Origin: Flavobacterium sinopsychrotolerans
GTDB lineage: Bacteria; Bacteroidota; Bacteroidia; Flavobacteriales; Flavobacteriaceae
Assembly (NCBI RefSeq): GCF_900110375.1
Contig: NZ_FODN01000001.1
Span: 806,001 to 870,000 of the forward strand
Reading direction: 5' to 3'
Length of the DNA stretch: 64,000 nucleotides
Every line of letters starts with the position of its first letter. The first letter of the stretch is position 1. Shown piece after piece: positions 53,623 to 62,579 of this stretch. The notes beneath the pieces are model-generated. The model worked only from the letters and a program-made list of their open reading frames with translations, made no database searches and was not told where the DNA came from. The position numbers and the translations under genes were made by a program.

Positions 53623-54690
53623 CTACGGAATCAATCGGTCAGTACGAAGCTGTTCAAACAAATCGTAAAAGGAATCTTCCGTTCTTTGAAAAACAGGGAA
53701 TCCGAGTTTGCGACTTTTAGACGTATCCGTCATCACTTCTATCGGGCGTCCTAAATCAAGATCCGTATGCCACGGAGAAGCCAACTTGTTTAAATTAGAC
53801 TCTTCAAGAGCATATTGCGTAGCAATTTTTTTCCAAACCGGAGCTTCATTTTTCATTTGTTCTTCAAGAGTATGAATCGTACCATCAAAACCTATTGCTT
53901 CAATTTCGAACGATTCCGCTAATTTTTTCCAAAGCCATTTCCAACGAAAAAAATCGCCATTGACTACGTTGAATGCTTCGTTACGAGCCGCTGCTGTAGT
54001 CGAAGCCCAAATTAAATGTTCAGCCAATACTCTGGCATCGGTAACATCCGAAAGTCCATTCCATTGTGCTGCTGAACCCGGCCACTGAAATGGCTTTCCT
54101 GTTTCTTTACAAATGCTGGCAAATACCGCAAGCGTCGTACCAAGATTCATTAAGTTGCCTACTGCTTTTCCTATAACCGTATGCGGGCGGTGGATGCTCC
54201 ATGTAAAACCATCTCGGGCTGCAGCAGCATAGACCTCATCTTCCTGAGCATAATAAAAATTCTCTAAATCAAGACGCGGCTGCTCTTCCCTAAGTGGAGT
54301 TTCGGGCAAAAATCCTTCTTTGGCGTAAGCCTCAAACGGTCCAAGATAATGTTTCAATCCTGTAACAAGTGCTACGTGTTGCACTGAATTTTTTGGAGAT
54401 AATGCCTCGAGAAGGTTCCTTATCATCAAGCTATTTACCCGAATGTTTTCGGCTTCAGAATCCTGACGCATCCAAGTTGTAATGTAAATGTGAGTGGGAG
54501 AAATGTCTTTTAAAGCTGTTTTTAAATTCTGCAAATCCAAAAGATCTGCAGCAACAGGCTGAAGGTTCTCTATATCTTTTCGTGGATTTCTGGCTAACCC
54601 GAAAGTCGTCCACCCTTTAGCAATAAGTTTTTCTGCGAGATTGCTACCCGTTATTCCGGTTGCTCCAACAACTAGTGCTATATTTTCCAT
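53623..54690 (-). CDS. SDR family oxidoreductase, PRISE-like (progesterone 5-beta-reductase/iridoid synthase-like)
   Basis: A 355-aa atypical short-chain dehydrogenase. The nucleotide-binding motif is VVGATGITGSNLAEKL. VALVTGLKHYLGPFEAY and ENFYYAQEDEVY carry the Lys and Tyr positions of the PRISE enone reductases, and WSIHRPHTVIGKAVGN follows. It is likely an NADPH-dependent enone reductase; substrate unknown. It lies 95 bp downstream of a Crp-like regulator gene on the same strand, which may control it. Confidence 0.88.
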   Translation of the reverse strand: MENIALVVGATGITGSNLAEKLIAKGWTTFGLARNPRKDIENLQPVAADLLDLQNLKTALKDISPTHIYITTWMRQDSEAENIRVNSLMIRNLLEALSPKNSVQHVALVTGLKHYLGPFEAYAKEGFLPETPLREEQPRLDLENFYYAQEDEVYAAAARDGFTWSIHRPHTVIGKAVGNLMNLGTTLAVFASICKETGKPFQWPGSAAQWNGLSDVTDARVLAEHLIWASTTAAARNEAFNVVNGDFFRWKWLWKKLAESFEIEAIGFDGTIHTLEEQMKNEAPVWKKIATQYALEESNLNKLASPWHTDLDLGRPIEVMTDTSKSRKLGFPVFQRTEDSFYDLFEQLRTDRLIP

Positions 54691-54785
54691 ATTTCTGTTT
54701 TAAAATTTTATCAAGTACAAAATTCTAAAACATTCCATGGATTATAAAGGACATACGTCACAGATAATTTGTGACCTATATCACA

Positions 54786-55349
54786 TCAATGCGATAAACG
54801 ACTCAAAGTTTCTCTTGAAATTCCCAGATACGATGCTATTAAAGTTTTAGGAATGCGGTGAATCAAATCCGGATATAATTGGATAAATTGAATGTATCGT
54901 TCTTCTGAATTCTTACTCATTAACGATAGAATTCGGTTTTGAAGCGCAATATTGCCAGCAGTCATTTTTTGCAGAAAGAAGAATTCCATTTTCTGTAATT
55001 CGGCACACAATTTTTCTCTGTTATCAAGAGTAATATAATAGGTTTGTGCATCTTCTAAACAGTCAATATTGAGTGTGGCATTCTGGTTATTATAAAAACC
55101 TTGATTATCCGTTATCCACCAATCTTCCATGGCAAATTGCAAAATATAACTCTTTCCCGATTTGTCGATGTAAAATGATTTCAGCAGCCCTTTTACAACA
55201 AAATGAACATACGGAACAGGATTTTCTTGCTGAACAATATATTGATGTTTTTTATAGTTACCAACCGAAAAGTGAGACAGCACTAATCGAAATTCATCAT
55301 CTGTTAATGGTACAATTTTCTCAATTTGTTGTCTTAAAATTTCTTCCAT
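54786..55349 (-). CDS. Crp/Fnr family transcriptional regulator
   Basis: A 187-aa regulator. An N-terminal cyclic-nucleotide-binding-like beta-roll (about 15-120) includes QYIVQQENPVPYVHFVVKGLLKSFYID. The C-terminal HTH is RIPKTLIASYLGISRETLSRLSH. It lacks the canonical cAMP-binding Arg-Glu pattern and has no Fnr cysteines, so the effector is unknown. Such short regulators are common in Bacteroidota and often control a neighbouring oxidoreductase. Confidence 0.93.
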   Translation of the reverse strand: MEEILRQQIEKIVPLTDDEFRLVLSHFSVGNYKKHQYIVQQENPVPYVHFVVKGLLKSFYIDKSGKSYILQFAMEDWWITDNQGFYNNQNATLNIDCLEDAQTYYITLDNREKLCAELQKMEFFFLQKMTAGNIALQNRILSLMSKNSEERYIQFIQLYPDLIHRIPKTLIASYLGISRETLSRLSH

Positions 55350-55554
55350 AGTTCCTTTGCTTAATGCCTGGATAAAAATACAATTAAAAAAGAACGATTA
55401 GGATTTATTGCCAATCTTGAATACAAAAATTAAAAATCATACGTAAAATACAAAGAAAACAACACGATGAGTTCAATGCCATTTTTAGAAAACTATTCTG
55501 TTTTTAGAAATATAAAGAAACGCTCTATCTCCAAATTATCTCGATTATTTTAGA

Positions 55555-55974
55555 TTAGTAAAGCTGCGAATCAACTGCATTCAGGAGAATCCATTTTTTA
55601 TCACTGTTGAGTTTAAAAGTACCAATATGTTCTTTATTCCATTCGTTCGGACCTATCAACGAAAGAAAGTTTACGCCTGCAGCATCTCTGTACAAATGAT
55701 AGATTTCGCCAATAACGGGTTCAAATGAAAATTTAGCGCTGTATACTAATTCATTCCATTCGTATTCTTGCATCAATTTTTGATATTGCACCTTGAGTTC
55801 ATTAAATTTATTCCCTAGCTCTTTATTCACATTGTCTATCCCTCTACTTTTCCAAGAAACAACATCACCTACGCTAATTACCGGAGCCCCAACATTGGTA
55901 GCGTAAGGCAATATATTTGCATTATATCCTGCTTCAACTGAATATACGACATTATCAGGTTTTTTATTTTTCAT
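55555..55974 (-). CDS. DUF2452 family protein
   Basis: A 139-aa cytoplasmic protein matching DUF2452: KKPDNVVYSVEAGYNANILPYATNVGAP at the start, a helical middle (NKFNELKVQYQKLMQEYEWNELVY) and FSFEPVIGEIYHLYRDAAGVNFLSLI at the end. No catalytic residues are evident. I cannot give a function. Confidence 0.85.
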   Translation of the reverse strand: MKNKKPDNVVYSVEAGYNANILPYATNVGAPVISVGDVVSWKSRGIDNVNKELGNKFNELKVQYQKLMQEYEWNELVYSAKFSFEPVIGEIYHLYRDAAGVNFLSLIGPNEWNKEHIGTFKLNSDKKWILLNAVDSQLY

Positions 55975-56457
55975 CTAATTTTAATTTATTTTTTCCAATT
56001 AATTATATGGAATCAATTAGTAACGTTTCATTTACAAATTTCAAACCTATGTTTTAAAAATAATTTTTTTTGTTTAAATATTTTAACACAAAGTTAAACA
56101 AAAAAATATAAAAATCCCACCTTCAAATAAAAGAGAGGAAGCAAAAAGGATAATCGCAAAAGTGGCTATATTTTATGTACTTCCAAAAAAAGCACCAAAA
56201 GACTACAGATGATAGTATTTTTTCTTGAAGCTCTTGTTCTTAGGATTGAACGGAAGTTCCTTAAACTTTTGATTTAGTTTCTACTACACCTTACTTAAAA
56301 CACCAAATTACAGTTTGTCCAATAATTTTCTATCACTAGACCGAATCTTTCATCTGTTAATTCTAAGCAAATTTAAAATAACTATTTGTCTTTTTTATTC
56401 CTCTTTTACTATCTTTAAAAAGACTTATGAAGTACAAAGAACTAAAAAATAATACTC
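55975..56457. other. Divergent intergenic region
   Basis: 483 bp between DUF2452 and the sugar dehydrogenase genes. Apart from the rightward promoter at 56385-56417 I see no ORF, RNA gene or repeat. Sequence is AT-rich with several homopolymer runs. Confidence 0.55.
56385..56417 (+). promoter_or_regulatory. Promoter for the PQQ sugar dehydrogenase (TTTG-N21-TATCTTTA)
   Basis: TTTG at 56385-56388 and TATCTTTA at 56410-56417, the latter one base off consensus. The leader to the ATG at 56458 is about 35 nt. Confidence 0.5.
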
Positions 56458-57582
56458 ATGAAAAAAATCACATTAGTTTCACTTTCAATTATATCCTTTC
56501 TTTCTTTCAGTTGCGATGCGCAGGTAAAATCCAATGACATTGCTATTAAAGATGAAGTAAAAAACTATACGCTTGAAACCGTAGCTTCCGATATTGCCAT
56601 TCCGTGGGGAATGACTTGGCTGCCTGACGGAACAATGTTAGTTACCGAAAAAAGTGGTATTCTGTATCATATCAAAAACGGTATAAAAACCGAAATCAAA
56701 AATGTTTCAAAAGTATATTCTCGTGGACAAGGTGGATTGTTAGATATCGTTTTACATCCTGATTATGCTAAAAATGGTTGGATTTATATGACGTATGCTT
56801 CCGATGAAGGTGAAGGTACCGGCGGCCACACAAAACTCATTCGAGCCAAATTAGTAGACGGAAGTCTGACACAAATCGAATCACTTTACAAAGCCACTCC
56901 GAATACTACAAAAGGACAACATTTTGGTTCCCGAATTGCATTTGACAACGAAGGCTATTTGTATTTCTCCGTGGGTGAGCGTGGCGATCATTTCGTAAAT
57001 CCCCAAGACATTAAGCGCGATGGCGGAAAAATATACCGATTAAATGATGACGGAAGTATTCCTAAAGACAATCCGTTTGTCAGTCAGACCGGAGCAAAAG
57101 AAGCTATTTACACCTACGGGAATCGCAACCCGCAAGGAATGGCAAAAAACCCTGTAACAGGAGCAGTTTGGGCACATGAACACGGACCTCAAGGTGGAGA
57201 TGAAATCAATATTATCAAGAAAGCGGCTAATTACGGATGGCCTGTTGTTACTTATGGTATCGATTATGACGGAACAACCATCAGTAAAGAAAACGAAAAA
57301 CCAGGCATTGAAAAACCCATTTATTATTGGTTGCCTTCCATCGCTCCTAGCGGAATGGCTTTTGTGACCGGTGATAAATATCCGGACTGGAAAGGACATT
57401 TGTTGGTTGGTTCTTTAAAATTCCAATATCTTGAATTGTTAAAGTTGAAAGGCAATGAAGTTATCGGCAGACAAAAAATCGCTACTAATATTGGGCGTGT
57501 GCGTAATGTGGCACAAGGTCCGGATGGATATATTTACATGGGCGTGGAAGGAAAAGGAATCATCAAAATTATACCGAATTAA
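56458..57582 (+). CDS. PQQ-dependent sugar dehydrogenase (soluble aldose dehydrogenase type)
   Basis: A 374-aa exported beta-propeller enzyme of the soluble aldose/glucose dehydrogenase family, which oxidises sugars with PQQ. The signal peptide ends near SFSCDAQ, so it may be a lipoprotein. Family blocks are AIPWGMTWLPDGTMLVTEKSG, GQGGLLDIVLHPDYAKNGWIYMTYA, GQHFGSRIAFDNEGYLYFSVGERGD, NRNPQGMAKNPVTGAVWAHEHGPQGGDEINII and NYGWPVVTYG. These hold the PQQ-contact His, Arg and acidic residues. A cytochrome c gene starts 3 bp later and is the likely electron acceptor. No PQQ biosynthesis genes are in view. Confidence 0.93.
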   Translation: MKKITLVSLSIISFLSFSCDAQVKSNDIAIKDEVKNYTLETVASDIAIPWGMTWLPDGTMLVTEKSGILYHIKNGIKTEIKNVSKVYSRGQGGLLDIVLHPDYAKNGWIYMTYASDEGEGTGGHTKLIRAKLVDGSLTQIESLYKATPNTTKGQHFGSRIAFDNEGYLYFSVGERGDHFVNPQDIKRDGGKIYRLNDDGSIPKDNPFVSQTGAKEAIYTYGNRNPQGMAKNPVTGAVWAHEHGPQGGDEINIIKKAANYGWPVVTYGIDYDGTTISKENEKPGIEKPIYYWLPSIAPSGMAFVTGDKYPDWKGHLLVGSLKFQYLELLKLKGNEVIGRQKIATNIGRVRNVAQGPDGYIYMGVEGKGIIKIIPN

Positions 57583-57585
57583 ACG

Positions 57586-58029
57586 ATGCTGACAACGAAA
57601 TTATTTTTGGGATTTGGAGTATTTGTATTGGGAAGCTTCTCTTTCGAAAACCCATTTTCCCCAGACAACTATATTGACTTAAATACCGAAACCACAGTTG
57701 TTTCAAAATTTCAGTCACCCGGAAAAGAAATCTATGCTGATTTTTGCATGCAATGTCATGGCGCAAATGGCAAAGGAGATACTAAAAACTTCCCTCCTCT
57801 TGACGGTTCTGACTGGTTGAAAACCAAGAGGAATCAAAGTATTGCTGCTGTAAAATTTGGACAAAGTGGCGAAATTGTTGTCAATAAAATCATGTACAAT
57901 AGCAGTATGCCAGCCATGGGGCTTACGGATCAGGAAGTTGCTGATGTGATGAATTACATTATGACTTCTTGGAGCAATAAACAAACCAAAATCGTTACTG
58001 AGAAAGAAGTCGCAGCCATTAAAAAATAA
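57586..58029 (+). CDS. Cytochrome c, single-haem class I
   Basis: A 147-aa exported cytochrome. The haem site is CMQCH (C54, C57, H58), followed by GANGKGDTKNFPPLDGSDWL. The axial Met is likely in MYNSSMPAMGLTDQEVADVMNYIM. The ATG lies 3 bp after the dehydrogenase stop, which implies one transcript and a shared role passing electrons from sugar oxidation to the respiratory chain. Confidence 0.93.
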   Translation: MLTTKLFLGFGVFVLGSFSFENPFSPDNYIDLNTETTVVSKFQSPGKEIYADFCMQCHGANGKGDTKNFPPLDGSDWLKTKRNQSIAAVKFGQSGEIVVNKIMYNSSMPAMGLTDQEVADVMNYIMTSWSNKQTKIVTEKEVAAIKK

Positions 58030-58050
58030 AATTCAGGCTTAGATTTCTAT

Positions 58051-60129
58051 CTAAAAAACATACGATACCGAAAAACCACCATAAAAATTTACGGGATTTC
58101 CGGGGTAAAAATAACGTGGAGCAGCATTTCCAAAACCAACTGCGTTAGGCAAAATATTAGCCGCATATTGGGTATCCAATGTGTTATTTACTCCGGCATT
58201 CAGCTCTGTTTTTAGGATTTTAAGAATCGTAAAAATATACGTCGTTTTAATATCGAGCAACGAATACCGCTCACTGTATTTTGTATTGGAATCATTTAAC
58301 GGAATTTTACCCATCGTTCGGAAAGAAGTGTTGACACTAAATCCATTTTTGGTATTTACATCCACTCCAAAATTGAATTGCTTTTCGGGAACGCCAGTCA
58401 ATTGGTTTCCCGAATAATCAGCATCACCATCCAAGAATTCTTTGAATTTAAAGTTATTCACCGTTCCTGAAAAATAAGGTGTGATTTGAAAATGTGTTAG
58501 TTCCAAAAGTTTGTAATTAACCAAGAATTCCAATCCAGTATGAGAACTGCTACCTGCATTAATCCCTACAAATTGATCATTGGCAGTACGTCGAGCCACT
58601 AATAAATTTTTAATTTGTGTGGTATAAAAAGTTACTTCGGTGTATACTTCATTTTTAAGCCAATTCCCTTTGAAACCCAATTCATAATTCCAACCTATTT
58701 CTGGTTTCAAATCAGTGTTTATTTGACCTTCGGGAGTCAATGTTTCTGCAACTGATGGAACCGAAAATCCTTTACTGACTGATGTAAATATGTTTTTTCC
58801 TTTGCTTATTTTATACGACAAACCAACTCGTGGAGACCAAACATTTCCAAAAGTAAAAGGCATTTTTTGACTGCCAGAATTATTTTCGAAAACATCTTCT
58901 AACGAATATTTGGTTGTGTTTAATGCCATACCAGTTTCCAAATGCAGCTTTTCTGAAATCCAAAGTTCCATTTGTAAAAAGTAGTTGGTATAATTTCGGT
59001 TTTGTTTGATGGCGCTGAACTCGTCGCCTTTTATACTTCCTTGTCCCGGTTGCGATTGGTACAAATTTTCAAAAAGGGAATACTCATATTTTTCTGTTAA
59101 TAACTCGGTGCCAAAACTTAGTTCAAACGGAAAAGAAAACAATCGATCTTTATAATTTAAATTGGAACGAAAACCTGCAGCACTTGTATTTTCATCCAAA
59201 ATATCAAACGGTCTGGGCTCGTAAGCATCTTTAAAATTAGAAAAAACACTGGTTTGTATGGACCATTTTTTAGAAAATTGATGATCGTATCCTAATCCGA
59301 ACATGAATTTATCATACGACTCAAAACCTTGTGCCGCAGCCCAAGTAGCGGCTGCTTTTTCAGGATTATTTTTTAAATCAGTCTCATTTATAGAACTCGG
59401 AATAAAAGCTTTCAATCGGGTGAACGTTCCCAAAAATGATAAATTACTGTTGGAAGTAATTTTTTGTTTGCCGTGCAGATTGAATGATTTTCTGTTATAG
59501 GAACTATTGGCTCTAAACCCATCGCTTTGTAAATCCGTAAAACTTGTGAATATATTTGTTTTGGAATCGCTGTAACCGGCCGAAAGTCGTTGCTGCAACA
59601 AACCAAAACTCCCAAAAGTAACTGTTGATTTTCCAAACGATTCTAGCAATGGCGTTTCTCTTGAAAACAGCTGAATTACACCACCCAAACCGGAACCAAA
59701 ACTGGTGGAATTTGGTCCTTTTATAATTTCAATTTTTTCGATGGAAGCCAAATCAATATCGTCAATTGTAGTTTCGCCTTCACCGGAACTTAATGGTATC
59801 CCATCAAAATAGGCTTTTATTTTATTGGTTCCATATTGAGATCGGGCGCCAATACCACGAATCGTAATCCTGTTGGTGTTCAAAGCACCTTGTTGCATTG
59901 TCACCCCGGGAATCTTATTTAAAACCGGAGTCAATATAATTCCGTCACTTTTATTGATGTCGGCAGCAGTAATCACTGAAACGGAAGAAGCCGTGTTTTG
60001 AAGTACATTTTTGATTGGCAAACCCTTCAATGTAATTTCTGAAAGGGCAATTGTATCTTTTTTTATTTGGCCAAAAACAGCAGTTACACTACCTAAAAAA
60101 AGAAGAAAAGTAAGGAAATGTTTGAACAA
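58051..60129 (-). CDS. TonB-dependent receptor (siderophore/cobalamin type)
   Basis: A 692-aa outer-membrane receptor. The signal peptide ends VFGQ. There is no carboxypeptidase-like domain. A TonB-box-like start (TIALSEITLKGLP) leads into the plug (about 40-160: SSVSVITAADINKSDG, NRITIRGIGARSQYGTNKIKAYFDGIPLSSGEG, IEIIKGPNSTSFGSGLGGVIQL) and then the barrel ending YGGFSVSYVF. The size and plug fit FecA/BtuB-like receptors. The ligand is unknown. It is convergent with the cytochrome gene, with 21 bp between their stops. Confidence 0.94.
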   Translation of the reverse strand: MFKHFLTFLLFLGSVTAVFGQIKKDTIALSEITLKGLPIKNVLQNTASSVSVITAADINKSDGIILTPVLNKIPGVTMQQGALNTNRITIRGIGARSQYGTNKIKAYFDGIPLSSGEGETTIDDIDLASIEKIEIIKGPNSTSFGSGLGGVIQLFSRETPLLESFGKSTVTFGSFGLLQQRLSAGYSDSKTNIFTSFTDLQSDGFRANSSYNRKSFNLHGKQKITSNSNLSFLGTFTRLKAFIPSSINETDLKNNPEKAAATWAAAQGFESYDKFMFGLGYDHQFSKKWSIQTSVFSNFKDAYEPRPFDILDENTSAAGFRSNLNYKDRLFSFPFELSFGTELLTEKYEYSLFENLYQSQPGQGSIKGDEFSAIKQNRNYTNYFLQMELWISEKLHLETGMALNTTKYSLEDVFENNSGSQKMPFTFGNVWSPRVGLSYKISKGKNIFTSVSKGFSVPSVAETLTPEGQINTDLKPEIGWNYELGFKGNWLKNEVYTEVTFYTTQIKNLLVARRTANDQFVGINAGSSSHTGLEFLVNYKLLELTHFQITPYFSGTVNNFKFKEFLDGDADYSGNQLTGVPEKQFNFGVDVNTKNGFSVNTSFRTMGKIPLNDSNTKYSERYSLLDIKTTYIFTILKILKTELNAGVNNTLDTQYAANILPNAVGFGNAAPRYFYPGNPVNFYGGFSVSYVF

Positions 60130-60473
60130 TTGCTAGAGTATTTGAATGAGTAAAAACGTTTATAAAGTTAGCCTTTTTCTTTGTATTCTTAAAAATCATT
60201 TTTTTAACAAGTCTTGATTATAGAATATTTACGTTTATATATAAGCAGGAATTTATATTCTGCTTGGTAGTGTTTTTATATTTGATTGAAATGTATTGAA
60301 AAATTACATAAAGCCCTTGTTAAACCGTAAATTATATAAAAAATAGCACTTTGAAACACTACTTTAAAGGAAAAGACGTTCTTTAAAAATCATACCTTTG
60401 TGATTGAAACAACAATTAAATTATCTTTAAACTCCGATATTCCTTTTAAATAAAAAAACAACATTATCTACCT
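60130..60473. other. Divergent intergenic region
   Basis: 344 bp between the TonB receptor and the lipoprotein gene. The rightward -7 element at 60393-60400 is seen. No ORF, RNA gene or strong palindrome was found. A metal-repressor box was looked for on the TonB side and not found. Confidence 0.55.
60393..60400 (+). promoter_or_regulatory. Promoter -7 element for the 60474 lipoprotein gene
   Basis: TACCTTTG, a perfect TAnnTTTG, 73 bp before the ATG. No well-placed TTG upstream. Confidence 0.5.
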
Positions 60474-61502
60474 ATGAAAAAATTAGCAATTGCATGTATC
60501 ACACTTCCTTTATTGTTGTTAAGTACTGTAGCCTGTAATCGTGGCAAAGCAGCCGATATAGAAAGCGAAACAGAGAAAACGAAAACAGTAAACGCAGATT
60601 CAATAGAGAAAAAAACAGTTCTTACCATTGACACGCTTGATTTTAATAAAAGAATGGTCGCTTTAAGCAACAATGACACTACTGGCAGATGGCCTGTAAA
60701 AGCGCCTTACCCTTTACCTGGCGCGTTATTACCATACAATAGAATTATTGCCTATTACGGAAATTTATACTCCACAAGAATGGGAATCTTGGGTGAACTT
60801 CCCCGAAAAGAAATGTTGGCAAAATTACAAGGCGAAGTAGCTAAATGGCAGGCAGCTGATTCTACTGTAAAAACAATTCCCGCTTTGCACTACATTGCTG
60901 TTACGGCTCAAGGCGCTCCGGGGAAAAACAACATGCACCGCTTGCGAATGCCTTTTAAACAAATTGATACTGTTATCAGTTGGGCAAAACCAATCAATGC
61001 ATTAGTGTTTTTAGATATTCAAGTAGGTCACAGTACGGTGAAAGCTGAAGTGGCTGAGTTAGAAAAATACCTTTCTATGCCTAATGTACATCTTGGAATT
61101 GACCCTGAATTTTCGATGAAAAACGGAGAGCGTCCAGGTTCTAAAATCGGGCATTTTACTGCCGCAGATATTAATGACGCCATTACTATTTTGGCAGACA
61201 TTGTGCGCAAAAATAAACTGACTCCCAAAGTGTTAGTAATACACCGTTTTACACAAGGTATGGTGAAAAACTACAAAGAAATCAAAACCGTACCCGAAGT
61301 TCAAATCGTTATGGACATGGATGGTTTTGGAAGTAAAGTATTAAAAAAAGATTCTTATATGAGTTATATTTATAGAGAACCCGTACAGTTTGCCGGTTTT
61401 AAATTATTTTATAAAAATGACAATAAAAAGGATTGGAAAATGTACAGCCCGGAAGAATTAGTAAAATTCACTCCAAAACCGATTTATATTCAGTACCAAT
61501 AA
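60474..61502 (+). CDS. Uncharacterised lipoprotein with TIM-barrel-like domain
   Basis: A 342-aa lipoprotein (lipobox VAC, then an acidic and Lys-rich linker to about residue 50). The folded part (about 70-340) has the strand/helix rhythm of a TIM barrel: NRIIAYYGNLYSTRMGILGE, LHYIAVTAQGAPG, ALVFLDIQVGHSTVKAEVAELEKYL, NVHLGIDPEFSMKNG, KVLVIHRFTQGM and VQIVMDMDGFGS. Asp and Glu at strand ends (LDIQ, IDPEF, MDMDGFG) resemble a glycoside-hydrolase active site, but I cannot place the family. It lies 15 bp upstream of a polysaccharide deacetylase, which points to a glycan substrate. Confidence 0.7.
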   Translation: MKKLAIACITLPLLLLSTVACNRGKAADIESETEKTKTVNADSIEKKTVLTIDTLDFNKRMVALSNNDTTGRWPVKAPYPLPGALLPYNRIIAYYGNLYSTRMGILGELPRKEMLAKLQGEVAKWQAADSTVKTIPALHYIAVTAQGAPGKNNMHRLRMPFKQIDTVISWAKPINALVFLDIQVGHSTVKAEVAELEKYLSMPNVHLGIDPEFSMKNGERPGSKIGHFTAADINDAITILADIVRKNKLTPKVLVIHRFTQGMVKNYKEIKTVPEVQIVMDMDGFGSKVLKKDSYMSYIYREPVQFAGFKLFYKNDNKKDWKMYSPEELVKFTPKPIYIQYQ

Positions 61503-61517
61503 TTTACCATTGAATTC

Positions 61518-62366
61518 ATGAAAAATATTTTTTATTCCGTTTTCGTGGGACTTTTTTTATTGGTGGGCTGCCAATCAGAATCCCGTAAAATAGTTCCAGA
61601 AGTTCCGCTTGTTGCTGCTCCAGCAAAAATTGTTGCTCCAAAAAAAGTAGCTGCTGATGCCGCGACTATTCTTTCGAAAAAAGAAGTGCCCATTTTATGT
61701 TATCATAACATCAGGGATTTTAGCGACAGTGCGAGTGGAAACGTGAAAGTATATACCGTAAAACCTCCTGCTTTTGCGGAACAAATGAAAACGTTAGCTG
61801 ATGCAGGCTACCAAACCATTTTGCCAGAACAATTATATAATTATTTGGTTTTTGATGGGCCATTACCTGCAAAACCAATCATGATTACCTTTGATGATAC
61901 GCGGGAAGAACAATTTAGCATTGGCGCAGCCGAAATGAAAAAATACGGCTTCAAAGGGGTATTTTTCATCATGACAGTTTCAATTAACCGTCCCGGATAT
62001 ATGAGCAAAGAGCAAATCAAAAGCTTGTCTGACGAAGGGCATGTTGTAGGAGCACATACTTGGGATCATCATATGGTTACAAAATATACCGGAGACGATT
62101 GGAATACACAATTGGTAAAACCAAAAGCAAAACTGGAGGAAATCATAGGAAAACCAGTAACCGATTTTGCCTATCCGTTTGGATTATGGAATACCGCGGC
62201 AATCCCTGAAATAAAAAAGAGTGATTATAAAATGGCTTATATTTTATCTACCAAAAGAGATCCTGTAGATCCGTTACACACCATCAGACGCATTATAGTT
62301 TCAGGAACTTGGTCTATTGAAGGAACAATGAAGGCTATAAATTCTTCTTTTAACAAAGCAGAATAG
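61518..62366 (+). CDS. Polysaccharide deacetylase (NodB domain) lipoprotein
   Basis: A 282-aa lipoprotein (lipobox LVGC at residues 15-18) with an Ala/Pro/Lys-rich linker and a NodB deacetylase domain (about 55-270). The motif-1 Asp pair is TFDD (D126, D127), and the zinc histidines are H180 and H184 in AHTWDHH. DFAYPFGLWN is motif 3. It likely removes acetyl groups from an N-acetylated glycan, for example peptidoglycan or a PNAG-like polymer, outside the inner membrane. It is co-transcribed with the preceding lipoprotein. Confidence 0.92.
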   Translation: MKNIFYSVFVGLFLLVGCQSESRKIVPEVPLVAAPAKIVAPKKVAADAATILSKKEVPILCYHNIRDFSDSASGNVKVYTVKPPAFAEQMKTLADAGYQTILPEQLYNYLVFDGPLPAKPIMITFDDTREEQFSIGAAEMKKYGFKGVFFIMTVSINRPGYMSKEQIKSLSDEGHVVGAHTWDHHMVTKYTGDDWNTQLVKPKAKLEEIIGKPVTDFAYPFGLWNTAAIPEIKKSDYKMAYILSTKRDPVDPLHTIRRIIVSGTWSIEGTMKAINSSFNKAE

Positions 62367-62520
62367 CCCATTAAACAGATTCTAAATTCGCATTTGTTTT
62401 ATAAATTAAACCAACTGTACTAACTATAAATTAAGAACACAACTGTTGAAAAGGTTCCTTACATAATCTTTTATCCTTTACTTCTAAAGAGTTTCTTATC
62501 TAAAAATAGCGTTTATAAAA

Positions 62521-62558
62521 AAAGCACTATCTTATTCCAAGGAATACGATAGTGCTTT
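62521..62558. terminator. Bidirectional terminator between deacetylase and EnvC-like genes
   Basis: AAAGCACTATC pairs with GATAGTGCTTT, extended by TATTCC/GGAATA after one mismatch, with a 2-nt centre and long A and T runs. Confidence 0.9.
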
Positions 62559-62579
62559 TTTTATGTGAACAACCCTTTC

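Noticed and set aside
53502-53720. Small rightward ORF after tRNA-Asn
   Set aside because: It runs through a terminator hairpin and the 3' end of the convergent reductase gene, has no promoter, and its protein has no recognisable features.
53361-53720. tRNA-Asn as an integration site for an island
   Set aside because: No integrase gene and no repeated 3' tRNA fragment were found downstream. The following genes look like ordinary chromosomal genes.
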